From: Streptomyces sp. NBC_01296
Lineage (GTDB): Bacteria > Actinomycetota > Actinomycetes > Streptomycetales > Streptomycetaceae
DNA length: 64,000 bases
Reading direction: 5' to 3'
NCBI RefSeq assembly: GCF_035984415.1
Contig: NZ_CP130720.1
Span: 558,001 to 622,000, forward strand
Each line of letters opens with the position of its first letter. Position 1 is the first letter of the stretch. Below the pieces are notes generated by a model, which was not told where the DNA came from, did no database searches, and saw only the letters and a list, made by a program, of their open reading frames with translations. This document shows, piece by piece, positions 8,885 to 17,416 of the stretch. A program made the position numbers and the translations under genes.

Positions 8885-8997
8885 GCGCCGTCGGGGTGGA
8901 CGTCGTCAGAGGCGGACACCTGCTGCAGATCGTGGTCCTGGCGGCCGGCCTCGATGAGCCCGGGGAAGGCCGCCGCAAGCCGGCATCACCGTACGCG

Positions 8998-10311
8998 TCA
9001 GGGCTGGTCGTTGCCCTCGTGGAGGCGGCCCAGGAGGAGGTTCGGGTCCTTCTGGGTGGCGAAGTAGGACGCGCTCGTCACGTAGACGGTCTTGGCGTAC
9101 GCGTCGCGCTTGTCGCCGTCGTCGCGGTGATCGCCTTCGTCATGCTTGTCGCCGTCGTCGCGGTGATCGCCTTCGTCATGCTTGTCGCCGTCGTCGCGGC
9201 GATCGCCTTCGTCATGCTTGTCGCCGTCGTCGCGGCGATCGCCTTCGTCATGCTTGTCGCCGTCGTCGCGGCGATCTCGGTCATCGCGGTCATGACGGTC
9301 TTCACGCTCGCCGCGGTCGTCACGCTCGCCGCGGCCATCGCTCTCGTCGCGGTGATCGCCCTCGCCGCGCTCGCCTCGGTCATCGCGCTTGTTGTGCTCG
9401 TCTCGCTTGTCGTGCTCGTCCCGCTTGTCGCGCACCGCCACGGCCGTCGGATTGGACAGCCCGTCCCGCTCGGTGAGGACGATCTCGTGGGTGCCGTCGG
9501 GGTGCACGAGTGCGACTTGGTTGGCCATGGTCAGCGTGGCGAGGACCGTGTCGTCGTGCCCGGTGAAGGCGAAGTCGTCGATCCAGTCGAGTCCGGTCGC
9601 CCTGGTCTCGATCGTGCCGGCGGACCCGTCATGCCGTACGGGGATCCGCAGCAGCGTCTTGCGGTCGGTGTTGGACACCCACACATCGCCGTTGTGGACC
9701 TTGATGCCGTTGGCGCCGGCCTGGAAGCCGTCGGCCTCGGGGAGGGGCTCGAGCGCGGTCCCCGTGGCCCAGGCCGTGGGTGTGCCGCCCGCCTGCGGGA
9801 CGCGCCAGACGATTCCGCGTGCCGTGTCGGCCACATAGAACACGCCCCGCTCCTCGTCGAGGGCGAGGCCGTTGGGGAGCCCGTCGACCGGAAGCTGCGC
9901 GATCTGGGCGGGCGCGGCGCCGTGGGGCCCGATGCGCCAGATGCCGGTCTCGCTCGTTCCGGTGGCGTAGTTGACGTACAGGGTGCCGTCGTGGGCGCGC
10001 ACGATTCCCATGACCACGGCCGCGCCGAGGATGGGCGTGTGCGGGTTCGTCACGGCGGGCAGGGTCGCGACGGGAAGGACCTCCCCCTGCTTGCCGACGC
10101 GGACGACCTGCCTGGCGGAGGCGAGGGTCAGGTTCGCCGAGCCGTCGGGTTCCAGTGCGATGTTCTCCGGCGCCTCTCCCGTGGTGAAGTCGAAGTACGC
10201 GACCACGCGCGGATCGGAGATGGTCGGCTCGCCGGCCGATGCCGGGCCTGATACGAGCAGGGTGAGGGCGGCGACCGTGGCGGTGGCGGCCAGGCGTGAG
10301 AGTCGGGACAT
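8998..10311 (-). CDS. Secreted ScyD/SMP-30-like beta-propeller protein with charged tandem-repeat insert
   Basis: A 437-residue exported protein with a Sec signal (MSRLSRLAATATVAALTLLVSG, cleavage after ASA near 26). It is followed by NHL/SMP-30-like propeller blades (VYFDFTTG-like first blade, LPNGLALDEERGVFYVADT, ANGIKVHNGDVWVSN). Unusually, residues ~295-403 are almost entirely D, R, H, K, E and G. They include four exact-phase copies of HDEGD(H/R)RDDGDK inserted between SNPTAVAV and the last strand (KTVYVTSASYF). The insert is in frame and the final blade is intact. AAGGAG precedes ATG by five bases. Function unknown; the insert could bind metal or be disordered. Confidence 0.82.
   Translation of the reverse strand: MSRLSRLAATATVAALTLLVSGPASAGEPTISDPRVVAYFDFTTGEAPENIALEPDGSANLTLASARQVVRVGKQGEVLPVATLPAVTNPHTPILGAAVVMGIVRAHDGTLYVNYATGTSETGIWRIGPHGAAPAQIAQLPVDGLPNGLALDEERGVFYVADTARGIVWRVPQAGGTPTAWATGTALEPLPEADGFQAGANGIKVHNGDVWVSNTDRKTLLRIPVRHDGSAGTIETRATGLDWIDDFAFTGHDDTVLATLTMANQVALVHPDGTHEIVLTERDGLSNPTAVAVRDKRDEHDKRDEHNKRDDRGERGEGDHRDESDGRGERDDRGEREDRHDRDDRDRRDDGDKHDEGDRRDDGDKHDEGDRRDDGDKHDEGDHRDDGDKHDEGDHRDDGDKRDAYAKTVYVTSASYFATQKDPNLLLGRLHEGNDQP
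9109..9276. repeat. 36-bp in-frame tandem repeat (about 4.7 copies)
   Basis: Units begin at 9109, 9145, 9181, 9217 and 9253 (last partial). They differ only at one position (a CAC/CGC type codon change). Each encodes twelve residues, HDEGD(H/R)RDDGDK, inside the secreted propeller protein. The near-identity suggests recent slippage or unequal exchange. Confidence 0.9.
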
Positions 10312-10636
10312 GGGCCTCTCCTTGGGCGGGCACGAGGTGCCGGGACTACGCGGCACAAGAAGAAGGTGACGATGCGTCAGCCCGAAGCGGTGGCAGTCAG
10401 GGCCGGGAGATCGCCTGCACGGTCCAGGGCTTGGGCCAGTTGGCACAGGTGCCCGCCCTCGCCGGGAGCCGGGTCCGGGGGCCGCGAGCCGTACGGGACC
10501 GTACGCGGGCACCGGTGACCGAGTGTGCGGCGCTGGCCCTCGCTTCGCATGCCTGGCGGATCACCGGCCGGTGTACTCCCGGGGTCGTTCGGGAACCCGC
10601 TCGCGCAGCCGCGACCGCAGCCGACGGCCGACGGCC
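10312..10636. other. Intergenic region without a clear gene
   Basis: This is 325 bp between two minus-strand genes. It should hold the promoter of the propeller protein gene. The only structure seen is a small inverted repeat GTACGG-GA-CCGTAC at 10491-10504. No supported reading frame. Confidence 0.6.
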
Positions 10637-11854
10637 TCAGCCGAGGGTGAGCGGGTGGTCGGGAGCGAGGTCCTTCGCGATGCGTTCGGCCACCGTGGAG
10701 GCGGAGTTGCCCGCGGGGGAAGAGGGGCCCTTGGTCACGGAGACCGCGATCGAGAGCTGCTGCGCCGGCAGGTAGGCGGAGACGGCCGCGTAGCCGGAGA
10801 AGGACGGGTTCGTCGCGATCCAGTCGCGCAGGACCAGGACACCGAATCCGAAGTGGAGGGCCTCGGTGTTCTTCCGGCAGTACGGGGCGGGGCACTGCTT
10901 GGTCGGGGTGCCCAGGCCGACCGTGCCTGGGTTCAGCTGGGTGCGGAAGGACGCCTTCGACAGCAGGGATCCCGTGCCGATGCCGCGGGCGGAAGTGGCC
11001 AGGTCGCAGATGTCCCCGGTGAGGACCGCGCCCGGGGCGGTGGTCCACGAGGGGTTCCAGTAACTCGACTCCTCGTAGGTACCGCGTTCCGAGGTGAAGG
11101 CGTGCAGGGCCGGGGCCGGGATCTCGGGGGTCGCGGAGTTCGTCGTCTCGTGCAGTCCGAGCGGGCTGATCACGAGGTCCTGGAGCACCTGGTCGAGCGG
11201 CTTGCCGGTGATCTTCGCGAGGGCGGCGCCGAGCAGCTGGAAGTTCTCGTGGGAGTAGCTGAAGCTGGTGCCCGGCTCGTACCAGAGCGGGTGGCTGCTG
11301 GTGATGGCCAGGGTGTCCGCCGGGGTCCACTGGCGGAAGGGCTTGGCCTCGATCTCCTTGAGGAACACCGGGTCGGTGACGTAGTCGTGGATGCCCGAGG
11401 TGGAACTGCCCAGCATGCGCAGGGTTATCTCGTCGGCGTGGGGGACGTCCGGCAGCCACCGTGAGATGGGGTCGTCGAGGCCCACCTGGCCCTCGTCGAC
11501 GAGCTGGAGCAGTGCGGTGGCCATGTAGACGATGCCGACCGAGCCGGTACGGAAGTGCATGGAGGGGTCGGCGGGGACTCCGGTCATCGATGTGCCGAGC
11601 GCTCCGGTGACGATGTTCCGCTCCCCCGAGGTCACGCGGAAGACGACCGAGTTGAGCCCGAACTCCCGCTGTGCGGCGCGGGCGATGTCGAGGACGCGGG
11701 CCGCCTGGCCCGAGGCCGCCTGGGGCTCCGGAGAGCTGACACACTTCCGCGCGGGTTCGGCGACGGCCGCGGCCGGGGCGGTCCCCACGCCGAGTGGCAG
11801 GACCGCGGCGACCAGACCGGCAACGCAGACGCACGCCGTTCGAGAACGCCTCAC
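10637..11854 (-). CDS. Secreted beta-lactamase-fold serine hydrolase homologue with degenerate active site
   Basis: A 405-residue exported protein with an N-terminal Sec signal (about residues 1-32), of the class C beta-lactamase/D-Ala-D-Ala carboxypeptidase family. The usual SxxK motif reads SVGI (Ser105, Ile at the Lys position). YxN reads YSH near 198, and the C-terminal HxG is not recognisable (SFSGYAAV). The fold-level signature is otherwise complete (LLQLVDEGQVGLDDPI; LPDVPHADEITLRMLGSSTSGI). It is therefore probably a non-enzymatic penicillin-recognising or scaffold protein. GTG start. Compare the intact homologue at 48785-49927. Confidence 0.83.
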   Translation of the reverse strand: MRRSRTACVCVAGLVAAVLPLGVGTAPAAAVAEPARKCVSSPEPQAASGQAARVLDIARAAQREFGLNSVVFRVTSGERNIVTGALGTSMTGVPADPSMHFRTGSVGIVYMATALLQLVDEGQVGLDDPISRWLPDVPHADEITLRMLGSSTSGIHDYVTDPVFLKEIEAKPFRQWTPADTLAITSSHPLWYEPGTSFSYSHENFQLLGAALAKITGKPLDQVLQDLVISPLGLHETTNSATPEIPAPALHAFTSERGTYEESSYWNPSWTTAPGAVLTGDICDLATSARGIGTGSLLSKASFRTQLNPGTVGLGTPTKQCPAPYCRKNTEALHFGFGVLVLRDWIATNPSFSGYAAVSAYLPAQQLSIAVSVTKGPSSPAGNSASTVAERIAKDLAPDHPLTLG

Positions 11855-12035
11855 GTTCCCCAGTATGGCTGCGCAGCGGGCACCCGGCCCGGCGGGCGGC
11901 GCTTGACCGCCGGGCCGGATGAAGGCCGCCCCTGTGAGGGGGCCGTCGAGACCCGCTGCGGAGCGGCTTGGACCTCGGCCCGCGGGAGGCCGGAGCCGGA
12001 GCCCGGCGGACTGATCGATTCCTTGACCGACGGGG

Positions 12036-12917
12036 TCAAGCGTGCCTGCGACGCAGTACCGCGAATGCGGCGCCGGTGGCGGCCGCCGCGAGGATCAGTA
12101 CGATGCCGCCCTCGACCAGCTGGAGCGGCCAGAAGTGGGCTTCCGGGTGGTACCGCACGTCCGTCACCCCGGAGGCCGTGGCCGTCGAAAGGTCCCAGGG
12201 ATGGGCCGAAGACGCGGCGCTGTCGGCGGTGGGCCACAGATGGGGCCGCAGCAGAGCGAGGACGATGATCGTGCCCGCTGTCGCTCCCACGGCCGCGGCC
12301 ATGCCCGCGACGGTACGGCGCAGGAGCAGGCCGGCCAGTGCGCCCACGGCGATGGCGAAGAGGGCGTAGGCGACGGCCACGGGCCCGACCGTCGGGTAGA
12401 CGGTGTTCTGGTACCACTCGACGGGATACCACGAGTGGAGCGTGGTGCTCAGGGCCCACCCTTGTACGAGGACGGACGCAGGCAGGACGAGCAGCGCGCC
12501 GGCCGCCGGGAGCAGCACCTTTCCCGCGAGCCAGCGGCCGGGCGTGACCGACTGGGTCCACTGGAGCCGGTACGTGCCCGACTCCAGCTCGCGCCCGACC
12601 ACCGGGCCGGCGACAAACGCTCCGAGGAGGACCGGGAGGACGGTCAGCAGCCAGGAGGTCAAGAAGAACAGGCGGTTGAAGTAGAGACTCACGCTGAGGT
12701 AGTGGCGGACTGGGATTCCGCAACCGGGGACGATCTTCTCGACCTTGCAACCGCTGGCCGTGAGGTCAGCGCCAAGACCGTCGACGTACCAGCGGGCGGC
12801 CGGGAGAGCGGCTGCTGCGAGGGCGAGCAGGGCGACGCCCGTCCACAGGGTCAGCCGGTGAAGGCGGGCGTCGACCCAGAGCGGTCCGCGCAGGGCGAGG
12901 GTGCTGAGGGCGCTCAT
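12036..12917 (-). CDS. ABC transporter permease (ABC-2 type)
   Basis: A 293-residue membrane protein with about six helices, including FFLTSWLLTVLPVLLGAFVAGPVVGRE and TIIVLALLRP. The stretch VVGRELESGTYRLQWTQSVTPGRWLAGK is typical of ABC-2 permeases encoded next to YtrA-type regulators. Its ATG overlaps the ATPase stop by four bases (ATGA), so it is the last gene of a three-gene operon: regulator, ATPase, permease. The substrate is unknown; such systems often respond to cell-wall stress or antimicrobial peptides. Confidence 0.88.
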   Translation of the reverse strand: MSALSTLALRGPLWVDARLHRLTLWTGVALLALAAAALPAARWYVDGLGADLTASGCKVEKIVPGCGIPVRHYLSVSLYFNRLFFLTSWLLTVLPVLLGAFVAGPVVGRELESGTYRLQWTQSVTPGRWLAGKVLLPAAGALLVLPASVLVQGWALSTTLHSWYPVEWYQNTVYPTVGPVAVAYALFAIAVGALAGLLLRRTVAGMAAAVGATAGTIIVLALLRPHLWPTADSAASSAHPWDLSTATASGVTDVRYHPEAHFWPLQLVEGGIVLILAAAATGAAFAVLRRRHA

Positions 12918-13783
12918 GCGGCCGCCACCTCCGCGGACGACCCCATCCCGGTGAGCAGGGCCGGGGCGTCCGGCGCGCGCAGGTGGCCGAGCAACAGCTC
13001 CTCCAGGGTGGGTTCGACGCACTGCCAGGCAGTGTTGTCGACGGGTCCTTCGTGGCGCAGGAGCGCGGTGAGCTGACGGCCGGTGGTCCGGGCGGAGACC
13101 ACGGTGTGGGGAGCCAGATCGCATACCCGGCCGGTGACGAGGGTGTGGGCGGCGAGGAGGTCCTCGATGCTTCCGGCGAGCCGGACCCTGCCCGCGTCCA
13201 GCAGGAGGAGGTGGTCGCAGGCGTCCTCCAGCTCGGTGAGGATGTGCGACGACATCAGGACCGTGGTGCCCCGCTCCGCCGCCGTCGCCATGAGGAGGCC
13301 CATGAGTTCGCGGCGGGCGAGGGGGTCGAGGTCGGCCATGGGCTCGTCGAGGAGCATCAGGTCGGGGCGTTTGCCGAGGGCCAGGGCGAGGGCGACGCGG
13401 GTGCGCTGGCCGCCGGAGAGTGACCTGATGCGCCTTCCCGGACTCAGGTTTCCGCCCTCGACGGCCGCGGCGGCAGCCTGCGCGTCCCAGCGGGCGGGGT
13501 TGAGTTCGGCTCCCATGCGCAGCGTCTCGGCGACCGTGAGCTGCGGGTAGAGCGGCTTGTCCTGGGCCACGTAGGCGATGTGCTCGCGAGCGGGGGCCCG
13601 CAGTGACCCTTCGGTGGGCTTCAGCACTCCGGCGGCCAGCTCCAACAGGGTTGACTTGCCTGCACCGTTGGGGCCCACGAGGGCGCAGACCCGGCCGGCG
13701 GGCAGCCGTAAGGAGCAGTCGCGCAGTGCCCAGCCGCGCCGGAACTTCCGTCCGACGCCGTGTGCTTCGATCGTCACAGTCAT
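12914..13783 (-). CDS. ABC transporter ATP-binding protein
   Basis: A 289-residue ATPase with Walker A GPNGAGKST (near residues 37-45), Q-loop AYVAQDKPLY, signature LSGGQRTRVALA, Walker B LMLLDEP and switch SSH. It energises the adjacent permease. The start overlaps the end of the GntR gene by four bases, and the end overlaps the permease by four, so the operon is tightly coupled. ATG 13783 is preceded by GAAGG. Confidence 0.92.
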   Translation of the reverse strand: MTVTIEAHGVGRKFRRGWALRDCSLRLPAGRVCALVGPNGAGKSTLLELAAGVLKPTEGSLRAPAREHIAYVAQDKPLYPQLTVAETLRMGAELNPARWDAQAAAAAVEGGNLSPGRRIRSLSGGQRTRVALALALGKRPDLMLLDEPMADLDPLARRELMGLLMATAAERGTTVLMSSHILTELEDACDHLLLLDAGRVRLAGSIEDLLAAHTLVTGRVCDLAPHTVVSARTTGRQLTALLRHEGPVDNTAWQCVEPTLEELLLGHLRAPDAPALLTGMGSSAEVAAA

Positions 13784-14226
13784 CCTTCGTCCCCCTGGTC
13801 GGTCTGAATCGTGCGGCGCGGGCTGTCCGGGGCGCCGGGGCCGTACTGTTCGGCGTCGAGGGTCTCGAGCACGGCGGTGAACAGCGCGGTGATGTCGTCC
13901 TTCTCCAGCCCCTCCGCCCGCGCCTGAGCCATCCACGTGGTGAGCTCGGAGCGCAACCGGGCGTCGGTGGCCCGCCCCTCGCCCAGGCTCCGGCGCACGA
14001 AGGTGCCCAGTCCGCGGCGGCCCGCGACGAGCCCTTCGCGTTCCAGTTCCCGGTAGGCCTTGAGCACGGTGTTCGGGTTGATCGCGAGGGCCTCGACCAC
14101 CTCCCGGGCCGTCGGGAGCCGGTCGCCGGGCTCCAACAGGCCCAGGCGCAGGGCGTGTTTGGTCTGATGGACGAGCTGGAGGTAGGTGGCAACGCCGCTG
14201 CGACGGTCGATGCGGTATTCGATCAC
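13780..14226 (-). CDS. YtrA-subfamily GntR transcriptional regulator
   Basis: A ~148-residue regulator. A winged helix-turn-helix occupies residues 5-75 (SGVATYLQLVHQTKHALRLG; LPTAREVVEALAINPNTVLKAYRELEREGL), with a short YtrA-type C-terminal tail. It is the first gene of the ABC operon and probably represses it. GTG 14226 (VIEYRIDRRSG) is chosen because YtrA proteins begin this way. An upstream GTG at 14247 lies inside the operator palindrome. The ligand is unknown. Confidence 0.86.
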   Translation of the reverse strand: MIEYRIDRRSGVATYLQLVHQTKHALRLGLLEPGDRLPTAREVVEALAINPNTVLKAYRELEREGLVAGRRGLGTFVRRSLGEGRATDARLRSELTTWMAQARAEGLEKDDITALFTAVLETLDAEQYGPGAPDSPRRTIQTDQGDEG

Positions 14227-14236
14227 ACCGTTCCAC

Positions 14237-14268
14237 CACCCTTTCACTAATCAACTAGTGAAAGGGTG
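14237..14268. promoter_or_regulatory. Operator of the GntR-ABC operon
   Basis: CACCCTTTCACTA and its exact reverse complement TAGTGAAAGGGTG flank a 6-base spacer, giving a 32-bp site. It ends about ten bases upstream of the chosen GntR start. This is the normal place for autoregulation by a YtrA-type dimer. Confidence 0.8.
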
Positions 14269-14380
14269 CCTGTGGGAGGTGTCCCTGTCAACCGATGACC
14301 GACGTGAGGGATACGCAAGGACGCCCGGCCGGGAGGTCCCGGCCGGGCGTTTGCGTGCGTCTGCTCTACCTGCTGGTGGC

Positions 14381-14785
14381 TTAGTACCAGTGGTGGGTCT
14401 GCCAGAAGTCCCAGGCGCCGACGGGGCTGCCGTAGCGGGAGTTCATGTAGTCCAGGCCCCACTTGATCTGGGTGGCCGGGTTGGTCTTCCAGTCCGCACC
14501 CGCCGAAGCCATCTTCGAGGCCGGCAGCGCCTGGACCAGGCCATAGGCACCCGAGGAGGCGTTCGTGGCCGTGTGGTTCCAGCCGCTCTCACGCGAAACG
14601 ATGTTGTTGAACGCCGCGAACTGCGCCGGGTCCTTGATCATCTGCTGGGCGATCGCCTTCGCGCTCGTCGGGGCCGCCTGGGCGGGAACCGTGGCAAGCA
14701 TGGAACCGGCGACACCAAGGGCGACGACGGCACCCGCGAGGGTCTTCTTCGAAGCGGCGATGCGGCGGATGACAGCGTGGGACAC
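14381..14785 (-). CDS. Secreted transglycosylase-like (SLT/Rpf-type) cell-wall protein
   Basis: A 134-residue exported protein. The signal peptide covers ~residues 1-37 (ending VPAQA-A). A compact lytic-transglycosylase domain follows, with the catalytic Glu66 in SRESGWN, then AYGLVQALPASKM and the WGLDYMNSRYGSPVGAWDFW C-terminal block. It should cleave the glycan backbone of peptidoglycan. GTG 14785 is preceded by GGAAGG. A long ~330-bp leader upstream contains the duplicated 260-bp element, suggesting leader-based control or a recent duplication. It is convergent with no gene; the next gene on the left is the GntR gene. Confidence 0.88.
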   Translation of the reverse strand: MSHAVIRRIAASKKTLAGAVVALGVAGSMLATVPAQAAPTSAKAIAQQMIKDPAQFAAFNNIVSRESGWNHTATNASSGAYGLVQALPASKMASAGADWKTNPATQIKWGLDYMNSRYGSPVGAWDFWQTHHWY

Positions 14786-14856
14786 GGACGAACCTTCCGA
14801 CGGGAACAAGGACGATCGCCACATGCCGAAGACATGCGAGAGCCACTCACACACAA

Positions 14857-15118
14857 GAGAGGGGATCGACAGCGGCGGGTGAACCACCCGGGCCGCCCGG
14901 CGACACATCCAGTTCTACCCACACCCCCACCCCCTGGCAACGACCCCACCTACTAGCCACCCTCGCAGCCCACCACCCCCACCCCCAAACCGGCACACAA
15001 GGGACCGGAATCAACCCCTACGGGGGCTACTACCCCGCTTCGTGTGTGACGTGCGCCCTATGGGACGGCTCACCCCCAGAACACCCGAACCTCACCGAAC
15101 GTGACCGCCCGTACCCCT
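14857..15118. repeat. Direct repeat, right copy (transglycosylase leader)
   Basis: About 97% identical to 1-259. It occupies the region from 72 to about 333 bases upstream of the transglycosylase GTG start, transcribed leftward. The conserved unit is non-coding, with C-rich runs on the plus strand (G-rich in the RNA) and short inverted repeats. Its features do not obviously fit the c-di-AMP (ydaO) leader known upstream of some actinobacterial rpf genes. Confidence 0.85.
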
Positions 15119-15225
15119 CTGAGAGACCGGCCGGATACCGGCACCACCTCGAGATCGAAGGAAACCGGCGGTTCGAGGGCTGCCTTCCGTGCCCGCCGCT
15201 GCAGCATGGGGTCGTACTGGACGGA

Positions 15226-15762
15226 CTAGCCTCTCGGCCCCCGGGTCGCCTCGGCGCGGCGGAAGGCTTCGTCGCAGGTCCGGCCGGAGCGCTTGGCCAC
15301 CAGGCAGAGGGTCTCGACGAGGCCGCCGTTGGTGAACTCAAGGCGCCAGGAGCCGCTGGTCAGCGCCACCGCCGGCACGGGCTCGCCGTGCCGGGCCGTA
15401 ACCCGCCAGCCGCGTTCGACCAAGGCAGCCTCGAGAGCGGCGAGCCGGGTTTCATCGGCAGGGCCGTCGCCGCTCCAGTCCGCGATGCAGTCGGCGAGCT
15501 CCCCCTGCTCGGCGAGGGTGGCCCCACCCGGGGTGAGCCCTGCGGCGGTGGCCGCGGCCGCGAGTTCCGCCGCGACCGCGCCGCGCGAGGGGTCTCCCCC
15601 GGCGCGAGCCGGGCCCTTCGCGGCCCCGGGCTCCCGCACCCAGCCGTCCCCGGTGACCTCGTCGCCCGCAGCCAGGACGACCCCGCCGACGACAAGGGTG
15701 CCCACGACCACGGCGACCCCGACAGCTGCCGCCCACACGGCCCCACGCCCGAACCCGCTCAC
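15226..15762 (-). CDS. Membrane-anchored hypothetical protein
   Basis: A ~178-residue protein with one N-terminal membrane helix (AVWAAAVGVAVVVGTLVVGGVVLAAG, about residues 8-33) and a soluble extracytoplasmic domain. The domain contains GELADCIADWSGD and ETLCLVAKRSGRTC, so two or three cysteines could pair. GTG 15762 is chosen because GGGGGA precedes it; the frame is open further upstream. I do not recognise the family. Confidence 0.65.
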   Translation of the reverse strand: MSGFGRGAVWAAAVGVAVVVGTLVVGGVVLAAGDEVTGDGWVREPGAAKGPARAGGDPSRGAVAAELAAAATAAGLTPGGATLAEQGELADCIADWSGDGPADETRLAALEAALVERGWRVTARHGEPVPAVALTSGSWRLEFTNGGLVETLCLVAKRSGRTCDEAFRRAEATRGPRG

Positions 15763-15950
15763 ATCTGTCCCCCACACCCGTGTAACCCGCCGCCCGAGCC
15801 AACTGCCCGGCAGCAGGCGACAGGCTAACCCCTGCCGGCGCCTCGGCCTTCTCATCCGGTTCTTGCCGGGCCCCCGCCCGGGTCCTCCCGGTCCGACCGG
15901 TCGGAGGGGGAGCAGCGGGGGTCAGGGCGCCGGGTCGACCCGAGGGCCGG

Positions 15951-16595
15951 TCACTTTCGCCAGAACAAGTGGTGCGTCACGCCGCTCGGGCTGGGCACGA
16001 CGTCCAGGTGGAACCGGTCGAGCAGCTCATCGGGGGACTTCCAGAGCCGCACTCCGGACCCGAGCTTCACCGGCGAGACGGCCACATGCATGGTGTCGAC
16101 GAGGTCGGCGTCGAGGAACTCCCGGATGGTGGTGGCCCCGCCGCCGAGGCGGACGTCCTTGCCCTGCGCGGCCTCACGGGCCCGTTCGAGGACGGCGGCC
16201 GGGTCATCGTCGACGAAGTGGAACGTGGTGTCGGAAAGCGTGAACGAAGCACGCTTGTGGTGGGTCATGACGAACACCGGGGTGTGGAACGGGGGCTCAT
16301 CGCCCCACCAGCCGCGCCACTCGTCGTCGCGCCAAGGCCCGCGCTGGGGACCGAACTTGTTGCGGCCCATGATCTCGGCACCGATGTTGCGCGCGTAGTC
16401 CCGCGTGAAGTAGTCGTCGAGGCCCCGGCTCCCCCCGGGGTCCGTGCGCATGGGCCAGCTCGCCGTGGCGCCGGCCCAAGCGAACAGCTTCTCGGGAGCG
16501 ACATGGCCGAACGGACGTTCAAGGCTCTGGTCCTCACCGGCACCGATTCCGTCACTCGAGACGTTGAAGTTCTGGACCCTCAGCAGCTGCGCCAC
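15951..16595 (-). CDS. Dihydrofolate reductase-fold (RibD C-terminal) family protein
   Basis: A 214-residue protein. It opens with VQNFNVSSDGI, carries IMGRNKFGP, FVMTHHKRASF, and the nucleotide-binding GKDVRLGGGATTIREFLDADLVD, then HVAVSPVKLGSG. This is the DHFR/RibD-C superfamily pattern of small NADPH-dependent reductases of unknown substrate common in actinomycetes. GTG 16595 is preceded by GGAGGA. It stands alone. Confidence 0.88.
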   Translation of the reverse strand: MAQLLRVQNFNVSSDGIGAGEDQSLERPFGHVAPEKLFAWAGATASWPMRTDPGGSRGLDDYFTRDYARNIGAEIMGRNKFGPQRGPWRDDEWRGWWGDEPPFHTPVFVMTHHKRASFTLSDTTFHFVDDDPAAVLERAREAAQGKDVRLGGGATTIREFLDADLVDTMHVAVSPVKLGSGVRLWKSPDELLDRFHLDVVPSPSGVTHHLFWRK

Positions 16596-16697
16596 GTGTT
16601 CCTCCTGTGTAGTCGGCAGTGGTGAGACTCCCCGCGCCGGGCAAACTCATCGCTGCGTCCGCAACTGGTCGGAAATCGAGCCGCTGCCGACGGATCC

Positions 16698-17153
16698 CTA
16701 CCCGGCGAGATGCCCGCGAGCCTGGTCTTCTGGGGCGTCGTCGGTCAAGACCAGCGCCTTGGCCCGGCGGAATTCCTCGTCCGTGATGTCGCCGCGCGCC
16801 CGCATGTCGGACAGCTTGGCCAGTTCCTCAGTGCTGCTGGGCCGGGGTGCACCGGCGGTCTCACGGACGTAGGTGTCGAACTCCTTTTGTTGGGCGCGCG
16901 CCTGGGCCAGTTCCCTGTAGCCCATGCTCTTGCCCCGGGCGATGAGGTAGACGAAGACGCCGAGGAACGGCAGCAGGATGACGAAGGCCAGCCAGCCGGC
17001 CTTGGCCCAGCCGCCCAATTCGTCATCGCGGAAGATGTCGAAGATGATCCTGAAGAGCAGGAAGAACCACAAGATCCAGAGGGCCAACACCAGCATGGTC
17101 CAGAAGACGCTCAGCAGCGGGAAGTCGTACGCGAGGTACACCTGAGTGGTCAT
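16698..17153 (-). CDS. SHOCT-domain membrane protein with PLDc_N-like segment
   Basis: A 151-residue protein. Two membrane helices (LLSVFWTMLVLALWILWFFLLF and WLAFVILLPFLGVFVYLIARG) form the phospholipase-D-N-like cassette. A linker follows, then a C-terminal SHOCT helix pair (STEELAKLSDMRARGDITDEEFRRAKALVL, residues ~113-142). SHOCT segments are thought to mediate oligomerisation. GGAGG precedes ATG 17153. Function unknown. Confidence 0.85.
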   Translation of the reverse strand: MTTQVYLAYDFPLLSVFWTMLVLALWILWFFLLFRIIFDIFRDDELGGWAKAGWLAFVILLPFLGVFVYLIARGKSMGYRELAQARAQQKEFDTYVRETAGAPRPSSTEELAKLSDMRARGDITDEEFRRAKALVLTDDAPEDQARGHLAG

Positions 17154-17194
17154 GCGCCCCTCCACGTGGGCGGGCACCCGTCCCATCCGGCCGG

Positions 17195-17416
17195 TCCGCC
17201 GCTCCGAGGGCGGCGCAGGCACGGCGCTCGACGAGCACGGGCACGAAGTCGCGGACATTGCTGTCCTTGAAGTGATCCATCGCCGCACGCACCGCGGCAT
17301 CCACCTGATCAGTGGGGGCGCCGGCCGCAAGAGGTGATCCTGAGCCTCTCGGCGACCCGCTCGACACCCTCCTCTTCGTCCGATCCAAGGGAGATGCGCC
17401 CTTCCGTACCGACCAT
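17195..17416 (-). pseudogene. Frameshifted small three-helix-bundle protein gene
   Basis: A start at 17416 after GGGGGA gives MVGTEGRIS...EEEGVERVAERLR. The continuation TDQVDAAVRAAMDHF...VRDFVPVLVER lies in the next frame. Together they match the layout of small Streptomyces three-helix-bundle dimerisation proteins (ERVAERL...VDAAVRAA...FVPVLVER). A single indel near 17330-17345 separates the halves, and the second frame lacks a timely stop. A sequencing error cannot be excluded. Confidence 0.6.

Noticed and set aside
8885..8997. Minus-strand fragment reading FPGLIEAGRQDHDLQQVSASDD
   Set aside because: Looks protein-like but is short, without a start or recognisable family; could be a remnant but cannot be supported.
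9109..9276. CRISPR-like array of 36-bp repeats
   Set aside because: Units are contiguous without spacers and keep the reading frame of a coding gene, so this is a coding tandem repeat.
14857..15118. c-di-AMP (ydaO) riboswitch upstream of the transglycosylase
   Set aside because: Some actinobacterial rpf-type genes have it, but I could not find the conserved GGGGAACC / GGGGUGAAUC / CAGCUAACC blocks on the minus strand. An Infernal search with RF00379 would decide.
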